Assembly (NCBI GenBank): GCA_002394385.1
Contig: DGTS01000037.1
Span: forward strand, 22,591-62,703
Length of the DNA stretch: 40,113 nucleotides
Source of the DNA: Prevotella sp. UBA4330
Lineage (GTDB): Bacteria > Bacteroidota > Bacteroidia > Bacteroidales > Bacteroidaceae
Direction: 5' to 3'
Both the position numbers and the translations under genes were made by a program. This document shows positions 1 through 8,110 of the stretch, in pieces (positions within the stretch are counted from its first letter, which is position 1; the number at the start of each line of letters is the position of its first letter). The notes under the pieces are model-generated. The model had not been told where the DNA came from. It did no database searches and was given only the letters and a program-made list of their open reading frames with translations.

Positions 1-2380
1 ATCCCAACTTCACGCCATCAACAGCAAATTTCTTGATTTCAAAATCGCCTGGATGTTTTTGGAGCAAGTCGAAAAACTCCATATTCACGTTTGGCATGAA
101 TGCACCTTTCGATGCATCATAGAGTGCAAAGTCCTGACGCTTGATGAAGAGATAAGTAGGAATCCAGAATTCCAGAAATCCTTGCTTTATCTTATAGGGC
201 TGGGCAGAGAGAACCTTTATCAGCTCTGAAATCTTCCTTGCCTTGTTTTCTGAACTCTTCAAGAACTCTTCACAAGCATCCCACAACGGCATAAAGCCCT
301 TGTTGGTAGGTTTGTCGTTAAAATCTCCATTCTGATGTAGGCCAGTATTCAACAGCAGAGAGGAATAGATGGTTTTCTCTGGAGGGAACTTGTCTTCCGG
401 GAAGCCCATCCCGTTTTCGGAGTAGTGCTCTGTCAGATAGGTAAGATAACTTTTACGAGCAGCAGTTATCGTGCCGCTGAGTTTATGCTTGTTGAACAAT
501 TCGTTGTTCATCACAGGTGTCTTGCTGTAAACCTCGTTACATACCTTTGACAACAACTGGTTGAAATCTCGATGCGATTGTACTTTTTGCTCTTTACCTG
601 CAAATACCCAGACCACCCTGTTCCTGTAAGAAAAGAGGTTGTCGCTGATTGCCTTGTTTAGCAAAGTTTCCTCATACTCCTTCAACTTCTGGATTTCTGT
701 CACAGCCACTCTGTCGTTCTTGTCAAGCACACGCTCCAACAGGTACATGTACTTCTTGATGTTGTAGAGGTGGTCGATGATGTCCTCCGTATTGGTAAAA
801 TAGGCAAATATCAGGGCGTGGTCTGTCTCTGAACTGAAATTCTTAATCTCTTCCAAAGCCTTCTTGTGGGTAGAGAAAATCAGTTCGATGTAGCCGTCCG
901 TATCACCAGTTGGTACAATATCGATGGGTTCTTCACGAATTATGTAATCAAAGAAACGTGGTGTACCTTTCTGATAGAAATGTGCTTTGACGGGAGAAAT
1001 CCTGCGATTGAAGAACACATTCAACTCGTCAACAAAGGTGACAGGACGCGAGACCATCATTCCAGCCTCACGTATTTCTGCTTCAAGGTCCACGTCAGTT
1101 CCCTCGAAAAGCATCAAACGCTCTTTGTAGGCTGCAAAACGGATGATTTTCTTTGCAGACAGCTTTTGAATAATCTCTTTGGCATTTTTTATTGCCATCG
1201 CCTCACGGGCATAGTCCGCAAGGTTCCGTTCTGTCAGTTTGAAGCCGGCTGTCCCGAAGAGATTAAGCAGTCCAATGGCTTTTACGAGTTTTACAGCTTG
1301 CAGCATCTCCTCTTCGTCAACCCAATCTTGGCCTTCAACGCGCTCTATAGAAACCTGGATGGTGCTCCAACTCATTGAGTCGGCATTGGCATCTTTCAGG
1401 TAGGAATAGAAGTTGTAGAGAATGTAGTCGTAAACCTTTTGCAGATTGTATGTTTGATGCTCTGTAGGTTCGAACTCGGAGATGGAATTAGTGCCTTTCG
1501 CTGCCAAGAAGGTAAAGAGCGAGCGCTCATTTTGGCCGTATCTCTGAATAGCGGTAGTGATGGTATAAGCAGAGAAAAGGTCTAACGGATATAGCTGTAT
1601 TGCAGTTTCCAAAGGGAAATCTTTGGATACATATCTTGTCTCTTTCGCCAGCTCAAAAAGGGACTTGGCATTTTCTGCGTCGGATATTGTTCTTTCCTCT
1701 TGCAATTGTGCTGATGCCAAATAAAGCAACTGCTCCACAGGCTCCACAAAGGTTATTTCCTTGAAGCGTCCTTTCACCTTGGTCCATTCGTTTGCTTGGG
1801 CTTCCGTCAAACCTTTGGCGTATGCACCAAAGTTCTGATGGAGTGTGGTCAGCAGCATCATCTTTCGAGCAGGCACATTTACCAGTTCCGCCAACTTCTG
1901 CAAGAAATACAGCTCTTTCTCCGGATTGTTCTTGGCTGCGTGCTCCAGAACCTTACCAAACTCATCTACCACGATTAGCAGGAACTTGCCTTTCTTCTGA
2001 CATTGGGTATAGTAGTTTTTGAGGCTGTCAAGGATGCTGGTGGTATTACCTTCCACATTAAGGGCCTTGCTGAGCAAGGTTGACATCTCTGCATAATCGC
2101 CCACGATGTTCATAATCTCAAACGACTTGGCGTCTGAGAGATTCTGGGCATCCAGAAGGTATTTCTGCTTGCCAGTCTTCTGCAAATCCGATTCTAATGC
2201 CAGCAGGAAACTTGACTTACCTGTTCCGTATGAACCAATAATCGTAAAAGAATGGATGCCAGAACGGAAGTCGTTCACTATGTTGTGAATGGCATTCTGA
2301 GCATTTGGCGTTACCAAGTATTGCATTCCTTCGGCAAAGCCGTTCTCTATATTTGCGGATAAACTAAATGTCTTTGCCAT
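1..2380 (-). CDS. P-loop ATPase of the XRE-DUF4007 cluster (3' end outside window)
   Basis: My own minus-strand translation is open from the ATG at 2380 to the left edge (about 793 codons, no stop), so the protein is partial at its C-terminus. It has a Walker A motif GSYGTGKS at residues 49-56 and a Walker B stretch ending IVVDE at about 136-140, followed by an FGK and, further on, a TTLHQNFGAYA motif typical of large STAND/ORC-like ATPases linked to DNA defence modules. The rest is helical and unrecognised. The start is fixed: an in-frame TAG lies four codons upstream (2390-2392), with no ATG, GTG or TTG between. The ATG overlaps the end of the DUF4007 gene by 17 nt, so the two are translationally coupled. 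Likely role: ATP-driven DNA or partner remodelling in a defence or DNA-modification system. I cannot name the system from this window. Confidence 0.8.
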   Translation of the reverse strand, partial: MAKTFSLSANIENGFAEGMQYLVTPNAQNAIHNIVNDFRSGIHSFTIIGSYGTGKSSFLLALESDLQKTGKQKYLLDAQNLSDAKSFEIMNIVGDYAEMSTLLSKALNVEGNTTSILDSLKNYYTQCQKKGKFLLIVVDEFGKVLEHAAKNNPEKELYFLQKLAELVNVPARKMMLLTTLHQNFGAYAKGLTEAQANEWTKVKGRFKEITFVEPVEQLLYLASAQLQEERTISDAENAKSLFELAKETRYVSKDFPLETAIQLYPLDLFSAYTITTAIQRYGQNERSLFTFLAAKGTNSISEFEPTEHQTYNLQKVYDYILYNFYSYLKDANADSMSWSTIQVSIERVEGQDWVDEEEMLQAVKLVKAIGLLNLFGTAGFKLTERNLADYAREAMAIKNAKEIIQKLSAKKIIRFAAYKERLMLFEGTDVDLEAEIREAGMMVSRPVTFVDELNVFFNRRISPVKAHFYQKGTPRFFDYIIREEPIDIVPTGDTDGYIELIFSTHKKALEEIKNFSSETDHALIFAYFTNTEDIIDHLYNIKKYMYLLERVLDKNDRVAVTEIQKLKEYEETLLNKAISDNLFSYRNRVVWVFAGKEQKVQSHRDFNQLLSKVCNEVYSKTPVMNNELFNKHKLSGTITAARKSYLTYLTEHYSENGMGFPEDKFPPEKTIYSSLLLNTGLHQNGDFNDKPTNKGFMPLWDACEEFLKSSENKARKISELIKVLSAQPYKIKQGFLEFWIPTYLFIKRQDFALYDASKGAFMPNVNMEFFDLLQKHPGDFEIKKFAVDGVKLG

Positions 2381-3227
2381 AATAATTGTCTAATACTTGA
2401 AATGCGTCCAAATCCTTTGTGAACTGGACTTGTTTGATGCCAGCAACATCGCTATAAGTGAAGTACTGGCTATACTCTCTTGACAACCGCTTCAACATCT
2501 CTATTGTCTCAAAGTCCTGCATACAGAACACGAGTCCAACATTCTCCTGTATGGTATCGAAGGCGATAGTGTTATCACCTTCCTGGGCTTTCAGCTTCAA
2601 CAGACCGTAAAGGAAGATTTCTTTCGTGACCTTACGCTTACCATCGACATTAAAGTAGTAGCCTTTCCCTTCTGAGCTTTGGCGAATCAAATCAAGGTCT
2701 ATCAGAAGCGAAGAGAAATCCTCATTAGATTGTGGCTTGCGAGGAAGGCAGTAATTTTGCAGGAGTACACCAATGTCTTTCTTCACGGTATTGGCATTGA
2801 ATGAAGTCATCTTGCCTGCTTCCACCATCCTCAATTTCACGTAGGTTTGCACCTGCTCACGTTCAAAGTTTGTGCGTTCTTTCTGTACGCCACAAAAGAA
2901 CATTTTATACAACGTTGCTTCCTCAGAGAATACCAAGTTGAAGTGAAGCAACCAAAGTGTTGCGATGTCTTCAAGATATTTATCCTTACCCTTACTTTCA
3001 TCAAAAAGATAATCACCAAGTTCCGTTAAAGCATCATTATCTGTTACGCCAAAAGCCCTGAGCCAATAACGGATTGATGCAACCATATTTTTGCCTACGC
3101 CAAGGGTTATTACAGCATCAGGGCTATTGAAGTCGTTACCTCCAACCACAAAATCATATCCCTTCTTAAGCCAAAGTGACTTGCAGGGGAACGACTCATG
3201 TCCTGAGAAAGTGTATTTATTCTTCAT
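2364..3227 (-). CDS. DUF4007 family protein
   Basis: The 287-residue protein starts with the signature region YTFSGHESFPCKSLWLKKG, followed by a DAVITLGVGKNMVASIRYW segment; I recognise this as DUF4007 (PF13182). The longer reading frame from 3275 is rejected because it would overlap most of the end of the XRE gene; the ATG at 3227 overlaps the XRE stop by only 11 nt. The biochemical function is not established. As I recall, family members often sit beside large ATPases and PAPS-reductase/DndC-like genes in phosphorothioation-like or other defence islands. That is recollection and the sulfur genes are not in this window. It is tightly coupled to the ATPase gene downstream (17 nt overlap), suggesting both act in one complex. 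Confidence 0.8.
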   Translation of the reverse strand: MKNKYTFSGHESFPCKSLWLKKGYDFVVGGNDFNSPDAVITLGVGKNMVASIRYWLRAFGVTDNDALTELGDYLFDESKGKDKYLEDIATLWLLHFNLVFSEEATLYKMFFCGVQKERTNFEREQVQTYVKLRMVEAGKMTSFNANTVKKDIGVLLQNYCLPRKPQSNEDFSSLLIDLDLIRQSSEGKGYYFNVDGKRKVTKEIFLYGLLKLKAQEGDNTIAFDTIQENVGLVFCMQDFETIEMLKRLSREYSQYFTYSDVAGIKQVQFTKDLDAFQVLDNYYGKDI

Positions 3228-3444
3228 CTTTGTCAAGTTCTTCAAATCTAACAAGGTCTTTAAGTTCCACGTCAAGAAGTCTCGTTATCTTCATCAGCGA
3301 TTCCAACGGAGGTTGTGACGAGTTGGTACACCACTTAGACACAGTAGTTGGTGCACATCCCAACTGTTTGGACAGCCAGAGATTGGACTTCTTTTTCTCT
3401 GCCAGTATCACCTTAAGGCGATTGAGGTCTTTGTTACTTGCCAT
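3217..3444 (-). CDS. XRE-type helix-turn-helix regulator
   Basis: The 75-residue protein is essentially one Cro/C1-type helix-turn-helix domain: NLWLSKQLGCAPTTVSKWC (about residues 21-39) is the HTH, followed by the SLMKITRLLDVELKDLV helix pair. It is the first gene of the XRE-DUF4007-ATPase cluster and overlaps the next gene by 11 nt. A TAnnTTTG-type promoter and a 17-bp perfect palindrome lie 25-60 nt upstream, which fits autoregulation of the cluster. The target is inferred only from position. Confidence 0.85.
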   Translation of the reverse strand: MASNKDLNRLKVILAEKKKSNLWLSKQLGCAPTTVSKWCTNSSQPPLESLMKITRLLDVELKDLVRFEELDKDEE

Positions 3445-3468
3445 TGCAATATGTTTATTATTCGCTCA

Positions 3469-3496
3469 CAAAGGTACTCATTTTATCTCAGACCAA
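3469..3496 (-). promoter_or_regulatory. Promoter of the XRE-DUF4007-ATPase cluster
   Basis: Read on the minus strand, TACCTTTG at 3476-3469 matches the Bacteroidetes -7 consensus TAnnTTTG. A TTG at 3496-3494 lies 17 nt upstream, slightly closer than the usual 19-20. The start codon at 3444 is 24 nt downstream of the -7 box. Confidence 0.6.
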
Positions 3497-3504
3497 AGGT
3501 CTGA
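3488..3504. promoter_or_regulatory. Candidate XRE operator (perfect palindrome)
   Basis: TCAGACC-AAA-GGTCTGA is a perfect 7-bp inverted repeat with a 3-nt centre. It covers the -33 element of the promoter in front of the XRE gene, the place where a dimeric Cro-like repressor would block transcription. The assignment to this regulator is an inference from position and symmetry. Confidence 0.5.
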
Positions 3505-3582
3505 TTGCCCTTAAAAGTTACTAAACCGAGTGATTTTAGTGAATTTTGTTCACTTTACAGAGCGATTTGTATCGTTTTTTAG

Positions 3583-4836
3583 TCACACCTTCACCAACCA
3601 CTTCCAAACTGGCACCACGGGTATTCCCTCTTCCGTGCCCTCCTCATCATACGTAATCAGCAGACGTTTCCATTCCTCGTGTGCTTTGGCATACTTCGCC
3701 AATGGTGGCACCTCCCTGTTGTAAGTGGTCTCATCCTTGATGCTGTAGGACACCTGTATGGCCAACTTCTCGTCAGGCACAATGAAGTCTATCTCTTTCT
3801 CCGCGTTCAGGAAAAACACATTCTTTTTGCCAAAGCGCCTGCACAGTTCCACCGCCACCATGTTCTCCAGCAGCGAAGTCTCTGAGTTCATCAAGAACAG
3901 GTTCAGCAGCCCATTGTCAACGAAGTAATATTTCTTCTGCATTTCCTTCTCCGTCAACTTTCCTACCTCGTTCTCCATGGGCAGTATCAGCCAACTGTCA
4001 GAGGCGTAATCCACATAGTCTATCGTAGTAGGCACACTGATGGGCGACCCCGTTGCTACTATAACGTTCTTCAGCCTGTTATACGACAGCGGTTGCTTCA
4101 CACTCTCTGCCATCTTCTTGATCAGGATGTTCAGCACCCTGTCGTTCTTAATGTTGTTTCGTGCACAGATGTCACCCAGGTAGATCTTCTGGTAAAGATT
4201 TGAAAGCATAGCCCTTTTGTTCTTAAACGACTGGATTTCTGGCAGACCTCCGTAATAGAAGTACTCATTCAGATGCCGCTTCACCTCACTTCTCTGAATC
4301 GTGTCATACTCCCAATGCGCCTTCAGTTCCACCTGCTGCGCTGCTAGATACTCTTTGAATGAATATGGATATGCATCATAGATAAAGAACCGTCCGCCTA
4401 ACGTAGTTGCCACCTCCTTGCTCAGCATCTTTGCATTGCTGCCTGTCACGTAAACACGGTATTTAGCATCAGCCAGTCGGCGCACAAACTTATCCCAGTG
4501 AGGAATGTTCTGTACCTCGTCCAGGAACACCACCGGCCTCTTGCCATACAGTTCCAGATGGGCCTCCAGCAGGCTGTTGAAGTCTTCCGTCTGGAATTCT
4601 GCCAAACGTTCATCCTCAAAGTCCACAAAAAGAATCTCGTCCCATCCCTTTCCGGCAGCCTGTAGTTGACGCACACGCTGATACAACAGGTACGACTTAC
4701 CCGCATGTCTCACACCAACTATCACATAGTTGCCGTTCTCCTCGAATTCTACGGGACGGTTCACAATCACCGCCTCATCCACCTCGCGTTGCTTACTGAT
4801 CAAGCATTGTTTGATGACATCTTTACTGACACTCAT
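3583..4836 (-). CDS. AAA_14/DUF4143 ATP-binding protein
   Basis: This 417-residue protein is a complete member of the large AAA_14-DUF4143 family. Walker A is GVRHAGKS (residues 41-48), Walker B VVFLDE (102-107) followed by VQNIPHW, and the sensor is VTGSNAKML (about 130-138). The C-terminal DUF4143 part contains VDNGLLNLF and ends in a restriction-endonuclease-like fold with EIDFIV...AIQVSYS. Most relatives have a Lys where this protein has Ser in the QVS position, so nuclease activity is doubtful. The family is common and multicopy in gut Bacteroidetes; its function is unclear. It lies 138 nt upstream of the XRE cluster on the same strand but has its own promoter. Confidence 0.9.
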   Translation of the reverse strand: MSVSKDVIKQCLISKQREVDEAVIVNRPVEFEENGNYVIVGVRHAGKSYLLYQRVRQLQAAGKGWDEILFVDFEDERLAEFQTEDFNSLLEAHLELYGKRPVVFLDEVQNIPHWDKFVRRLADAKYRVYVTGSNAKMLSKEVATTLGGRFFIYDAYPYSFKEYLAAQQVELKAHWEYDTIQRSEVKRHLNEYFYYGGLPEIQSFKNKRAMLSNLYQKIYLGDICARNNIKNDRVLNILIKKMAESVKQPLSYNRLKNVIVATGSPISVPTTIDYVDYASDSWLILPMENEVGKLTEKEMQKKYYFVDNGLLNLFLMNSETSLLENMVAVELCRRFGKKNVFFLNAEKEIDFIVPDEKLAIQVSYSIKDETTYNREVPPLAKYAKAHEEWKRLLITYDEEGTEEGIPVVPVWKWLVKV

Positions 4837-4884
4837 ATAAATTGTATTTTATAGGAATTGCACAATTTTATAAAGTTTGGTTTG

Positions 4885-4911
4885 CAAAGATAGGCATTTT
4901 TTATAAAACAA
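4885..4911 (-). promoter_or_regulatory. Promoter of the AAA_14/DUF4143 gene
   Basis: On the minus strand TATCTTTG (4892-4885) is a consensus -7 box about 49 nt before the ATG at 4836. A TTG at 4911-4909 is 16 nt further upstream, so the -33 assignment is weaker than the -7 box. Confidence 0.55.
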
Positions 4912-5118
4912 AATTAACAAGTCCTGTCTTTTTGCGATAATTTCACACTTTTTTATCACAAATCATTATTTTCTCTGGCTATTCTGCCACAACGACCAAA
5001 TTTGCCCATAATTCTTCGTAAACAATGCGCAAACGTTTTGTTACTGTCTCCACTTTCCTGTCACGCAGTATTATAGGGTTTCATTGGGAGAGGAACTGGA
5101 GGGGGATAGGGGGCGGAT

Positions 5119-5140
5119 GCGCGGATGGAATCCGCGGTTA
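5119..5140 (+). repeat. REP-like hairpin, upstream copy
   Basis: CGCGGAT-GGA-ATCCGCG (5120-5136) is a perfect 7-bp stem with a 3-nt loop. The 22-nt block 5119-5140 recurs exactly at 6392-6413 at the other end of the transposase gene in direct orientation, and a further ACGGGACA follows a few bases later in both copies. Paired hairpins around a Y1-type transposase are the hallmark of REP/RAYT loci. Confidence 0.8.
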
Positions 5141-5165
5141 ATAAACGGGACAACGGGGCTGATTT

Positions 5166-5259
5166 GGACTGAACGGGGGGTGATTTGGGTGGGAATGATT
5201 AAGGACTGATGGGGGACAAAGCGGGGCAGGTGGAGACTGAACGGGACTGATGGGGGAGA
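5166..5259 (+). repeat. Degenerate G-rich tandem repeats
   Basis: Four related units read GGACTGAACGGG (5166), GGACTGATGGGGGA (5202), AGACTGAACGGG (5234) and GGACTGATGGGGGA (5244), separated by other G runs of three to six. The many short G tracts could form G-quadruplexes on the plus strand. Function unknown. Confidence 0.55.
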
Positions 5260-5291
5260 TGGGCGGGATGTGTTTTTAATCGGGTTTCGCA

Positions 5292-5321
5292 TTGCCATGT
5301 GGGTAATTATGATTATCTTTG
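5292..5321 (+). promoter_or_regulatory. Promoter of the RAYT-like gene
   Basis: TTG at 5292-5294, a 19-nt spacer and TATCTTTG at 5314-5321 match the Bacteroidetes sigma-A consensus closely. The ATG at 5383 is 61 nt downstream of the -7 box. Confidence 0.65.
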
Positions 5322-5382
5322 CAGCCGCAATGGTAATGGGGGCTTTGTTGCCCCGTTGCTTTAAAGCGAATTGCATTTGCTG

Positions 5383-6414
5383 ATGACAAACGAGAAGACT
5401 CCTAAGAGGGAAACCTTCACATGGCTGCAGCCTGGGACTTGGCGCAAACCTTGCATTGTCCATGTCACTATGGTGGCTAATGGGCGAAGGCCGTTGTTTG
5501 GCTCGCTGGCCTGCAAAGATGGCGAGGCGATGGTGGAAAAGACGCCTATTGGCTGGGCGCTCGTCAATCAGGAACGCCGTATGATTGAACTTTGCCCTGA
5601 AATCAGGATTCTTGCTGACAAGGTAATGTCTGATCATCACCACATGGTGCTTCATGTGCAGCGGACGATGACTCGTAGTATCAAGGAGGTGTTGCGTGGT
5701 TACATGCAAGGTTGCAAGGCTGAGGCTCGTAGGCTTGGGTTTACGGAGAATCTTTATGACGGACCGCCTTTTTACCGGGTGCTGACTCATAAAGGACAAC
5801 TTCATGCGATGATTGAATACGTGAAGGCGAATGCGGAACGTGCATGGCAGAGACGGCAGAATCCCGAACTCTTCCGTATGCATCGGCAGACGGAGATTTG
5901 CGGGCTGCCGTTTACATCGATGGGCAATCATTTCCTACTAAACTGGCCTGACAGACAGTTGGTGGAGATGTCGCGCAGTACAGACGAGCATCAGATCGTG
6001 GAACGGTTGCAGTCGGTATTGGCTTCTGCACATAACGGAGCAATAACCTATACGGCAAGCATCAGTAAGGGTGAGAGGGAGATTGCCAGAAAGATTCGCG
6101 AGCAGGGGTTCCCGTTGGTGGTGCTGATGAACGAAGGCTTTCCTGCTGCGGGCACTCCTCAAGAGCGTTACTATAAACCTGGGGGAGTGTATTTTGAGGC
6201 CTGTTCTAAGGGACAGTTGTTATTGTTGGAGCCTGATGAAAGGGCTTTCGCTCATCCTCTAGTAAGGGCGGCTGCGGAGGACGCCTTGCGAAAGAAAGCG
6301 GCGGCAAAGCATATCAGTTACACAGGCTTGCCAGTTGATTCTCAACGGTATCGGTTTGTGGCTCTGAATGAAATGGGGAGGATGATGGTTGGCGCGGATG
6401 GAATCCGCGGTTAA
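5383..6414 (+). CDS. REP-associated (Y1/IS200-like) transposase with extra C-terminal domain
   Basis: The 343-residue protein belongs to the HUH Y1 transposase group (RAYT type). The metal-binding motif is SDHHHMVLHV (His 85-87), a conserved IKEVLRGYMQG helix follows, and the candidate catalytic tyrosine is Y146 in MIEYVKANAERA. The ATG at 5383 is preferred over the TTG at 5371 because it is a standard start. Residues about 170-340 are not needed for a Y1 core; the pattern ITYTASISKGEREIARKI...GFPLVVLMNEGF...YKPGGVYFEACSKGQLLLLEP looks like a Rossmann/SLOG (DprA-like) domain. The gene has its own promoter and is bracketed by identical hairpins; the last codons (ADGIRG-stop) are the downstream hairpin itself. 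It probably acts on such hairpins rather than moving like an ordinary IS element. Confidence 0.75.
   Translation: MTNEKTPKRETFTWLQPGTWRKPCIVHVTMVANGRRPLFGSLACKDGEAMVEKTPIGWALVNQERRMIELCPEIRILADKVMSDHHHMVLHVQRTMTRSIKEVLRGYMQGCKAEARRLGFTENLYDGPPFYRVLTHKGQLHAMIEYVKANAERAWQRRQNPELFRMHRQTEICGLPFTSMGNHFLLNWPDRQLVEMSRSTDEHQIVERLQSVLASAHNGAITYTASISKGEREIARKIREQGFPLVVLMNEGFPAAGTPQERYYKPGGVYFEACSKGQLLLLEPDERAFAHPLVRAAAEDALRKKAAAKHISYTGLPVDSQRYRFVALNEMGRMMVGADGIRG
6392..6413 (+). repeat. REP-like hairpin, downstream copy overlapping the stop codon
   Basis: This is an exact 22-nt copy of 5119-5140, with stem CGCGGAT/ATCCGCG at 6393-6399 and 6403-6409. It encodes the last residues of the RAYT-like protein (A-D-G-I-R-G) and the first two bases of its TAA stop. 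Confidence 0.8.
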
Positions 6415-6559
6415 AGGACGGGACAGATATATGTTTGGCAATATTCTTTTTTTTTAATAGAGGATGAGAAGGTGGATATGTGGTGAGCAGGAGGCGACAG
6501 ATGTATGAACACTTTGGCGGCGTATGTTGCTAGATGGAAGTAATAATTGAGACATAGGA

Positions 6560-6949
6560 ATGAAACAGATAGAGGTGGTAGCAGCAATTATCCATGATGC
6601 AGAAGGGCGCATCTTCGCCACGCAGCGTGGATATGGCGACTATAAAGACTGGTGGGAGTTCCCTGGTGGAAAGATGGAGCAGGGGGAGACACCTGAGGAA
6701 GCGCTGAAACGTGAGATATGGGAGGAACTGGAGACGCGCATTGTGGTGGAACGATTCGTGGCGACGGTGGAATGGGATTATCCTCAATTTCATCTGACCA
6801 TGCACTGCTACCTCTGCCATGTGGAGAGCGGACATCTGGAATTGAAGGAACACGAGGCGGCGAAGTGGCTCAATAAGGACGAACTGGAGAGCGTCAACTG
6901 GCTGCCTGCAGACAGAATGGTGATAAATAACAACAAACAATTATTATAA
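6560..6949 (+). CDS. Nudix hydrolase, MutT-like (8-oxo-dGTP diphosphatase type)
   Basis: The 129-residue protein is a single Nudix domain. The Nudix box starts at G37 (FPGGK) and runs through E43, R51-E52 and E55-E56 (REIWEEL); the usual Gly after EEx is a Glu here. The FPGGK lead-in and 129-residue length are typical of bacterial MutT, which removes oxidised dGTP to prevent mutation. The exact nucleotide substrate is not provable from sequence. AGGA precedes the ATG. The stop is one base before the next ATG (6951), so it is probably cotranscribed with the S66 peptidase, though their functions seem unrelated. Confidence 0.88.
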   Translation: MKQIEVVAAIIHDAEGRIFATQRGYGDYKDWWEFPGGKMEQGETPEEALKREIWEELETRIVVERFVATVEWDYPQFHLTMHCYLCHVESGHLELKEHEAAKWLNKDELESVNWLPADRMVINNNKQLL

Positions 6950-6950
6950 T

Positions 6951-8075
6951 ATGAGAAAGATGAAACTATGGATGGCATCCGCCGTGATGATGTTTGCCGG
7001 AGCCTCCTTGCTGTCATCGTGTAGCGATGACGATGATGTGATTATGCCCTCTCCCTCGGAGGAGACGGTAGTGATAAACTGCGTTAAACCCGACTATCTT
7101 AGTACTGGCGACAAAGTGGCGCTGATATCACCGTCGTATTTCACGCCTATGGAGAACGTGGAGAAGACTGCCGCCGTGCTGCGCTCGTGGGGCTTGGAGC
7201 CAGTCATTGGTCCTAACGTGGGCAAGAAAGTTGACGGACAATACGCGGGAACGGTGAGCGAGCGTATCAGTGACATACAATGGGCACTGAGAGACCCCTC
7301 GATAAAGGCTATTATCTGTAATCGTGGAGGCTACGGTACAATACAGTTGATAGACTATCTGACATTGGAAGAACTGAAAGCGTCACCGAAATGGCTTGTC
7401 GGATTCAGCGATATCTCAACGCTGCACGGACTGTTTAGCCGAGCCGGTGTCATGAGTGTTCATGGTACTATGAGTTCTTTTCTTGCCAAGGGAGGCACCG
7501 ACGAGACGAGTACGTTGATGCGTGACCTGTTGATGGGAAAGGTGCCACGCTATGAGTTGCCCTCACACAAAGATAATATCGTGGGCAGGGCCAGCGGTGT
7601 GCTTGTCGGAGGCAATCTATGCACCTTCGTGCCAAATCTTGGTTCGCAGGCAGATGCCACCAAGGGCAAAGACCTTATTCTCTTTGTTGAGGAGGTGGAG
7701 GAGTCGATGCACAACATCGACCGTCAGATGCGTATCCTGCAGATGAACGGTGTGCTCGACCGCTGCAAGGGCATCGTCCTTGGAGAGTTCACCGACTGCG
7801 GCACGGAGTTCACTTATGAGAGTGTTGAGGCCATGCTTCATGATATGCTTGAAGAGTATCATATCCCTGTGCTGTGCGGTTACCCTGGTGGTCACGGCGA
7901 TGTTAATCTCCCGCTGGTGATGGGTGCTCCTGTAACTATTGACGTGCGAAACGACGGTGCCACACTTCAGTTTGACATCGATGGCATTCAGCAAGAGGTG
8001 CGTACAGAACAAATCTCTGTGGCAAAGCCCACTCCTGTTGCTGCACGCATGAGAATGGCAGGAAAGAGGGAGTAG
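6951..8075 (+). CDS. Peptidase S66 (LD-carboxypeptidase family) lipoprotein
   Basis: The 374-residue protein begins with a lipoprotein signal (hydrophobic run then LLSSC, Cys about 24), followed by an acidic DDDD linker, so it is predicted to be anchored in the envelope. The S66 family cleaves the L,D bond of murein tetrapeptides or related amides. Family landmarks are present: GDKVALISPS near the start of the domain, NRGGYG, the nucleophile Ser153 in VGFSDIS, Glu247/248 in LFVEEVEE and His315 in GGHGDVN. All three catalytic positions (Ser, Glu, His) are intact. The last 30 residues are a variable tail. Typical LdcA is cytoplasmic, so the lipoprotein form suggests action on extracytoplasmic peptides. 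Confidence 0.88.
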   Translation: MRKMKLWMASAVMMFAGASLLSSCSDDDDVIMPSPSEETVVINCVKPDYLSTGDKVALISPSYFTPMENVEKTAAVLRSWGLEPVIGPNVGKKVDGQYAGTVSERISDIQWALRDPSIKAIICNRGGYGTIQLIDYLTLEELKASPKWLVGFSDISTLHGLFSRAGVMSVHGTMSSFLAKGGTDETSTLMRDLLMGKVPRYELPSHKDNIVGRASGVLVGGNLCTFVPNLGSQADATKGKDLILFVEEVEESMHNIDRQMRILQMNGVLDRCKGIVLGEFTDCGTEFTYESVEAMLHDMLEEYHIPVLCGYPGGHGDVNLPLVMGAPVTIDVRNDGATLQFDIDGIQQEVRTEQISVAKPTPVAARMRMAGKRE

Positions 8076-8110
8076 TAATTCTCTTTCTTGTCACCTAATT
8101 ATGTATAAGA

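Larger units (their letters stand above)
4912..5382. other. Intergenic region with G-rich repeats and hairpin
   Basis: No gene is supported here. The left half (to about 5090) is AT-rich and featureless. From about 5090 to 5275 the plus strand is strongly G-rich with degenerate units around GGACTGA followed by ACGGG or TGGGGGA, starting just after the hairpin at 5120-5136. The transposase promoter follows at 5292-5321. The 286-codon antisense frame crossing 5071-5931 mirrors the transposase gene and has no recognisable domain. Confidence 0.6.

Noticed and set aside
5071..5931. 286-codon minus-strand ORF opposite the transposase
   Set aside because: It mirrors a well-supported plus-strand gene with HUH and Tyr motifs, has no recognisable domain, and crosses the repeat region.
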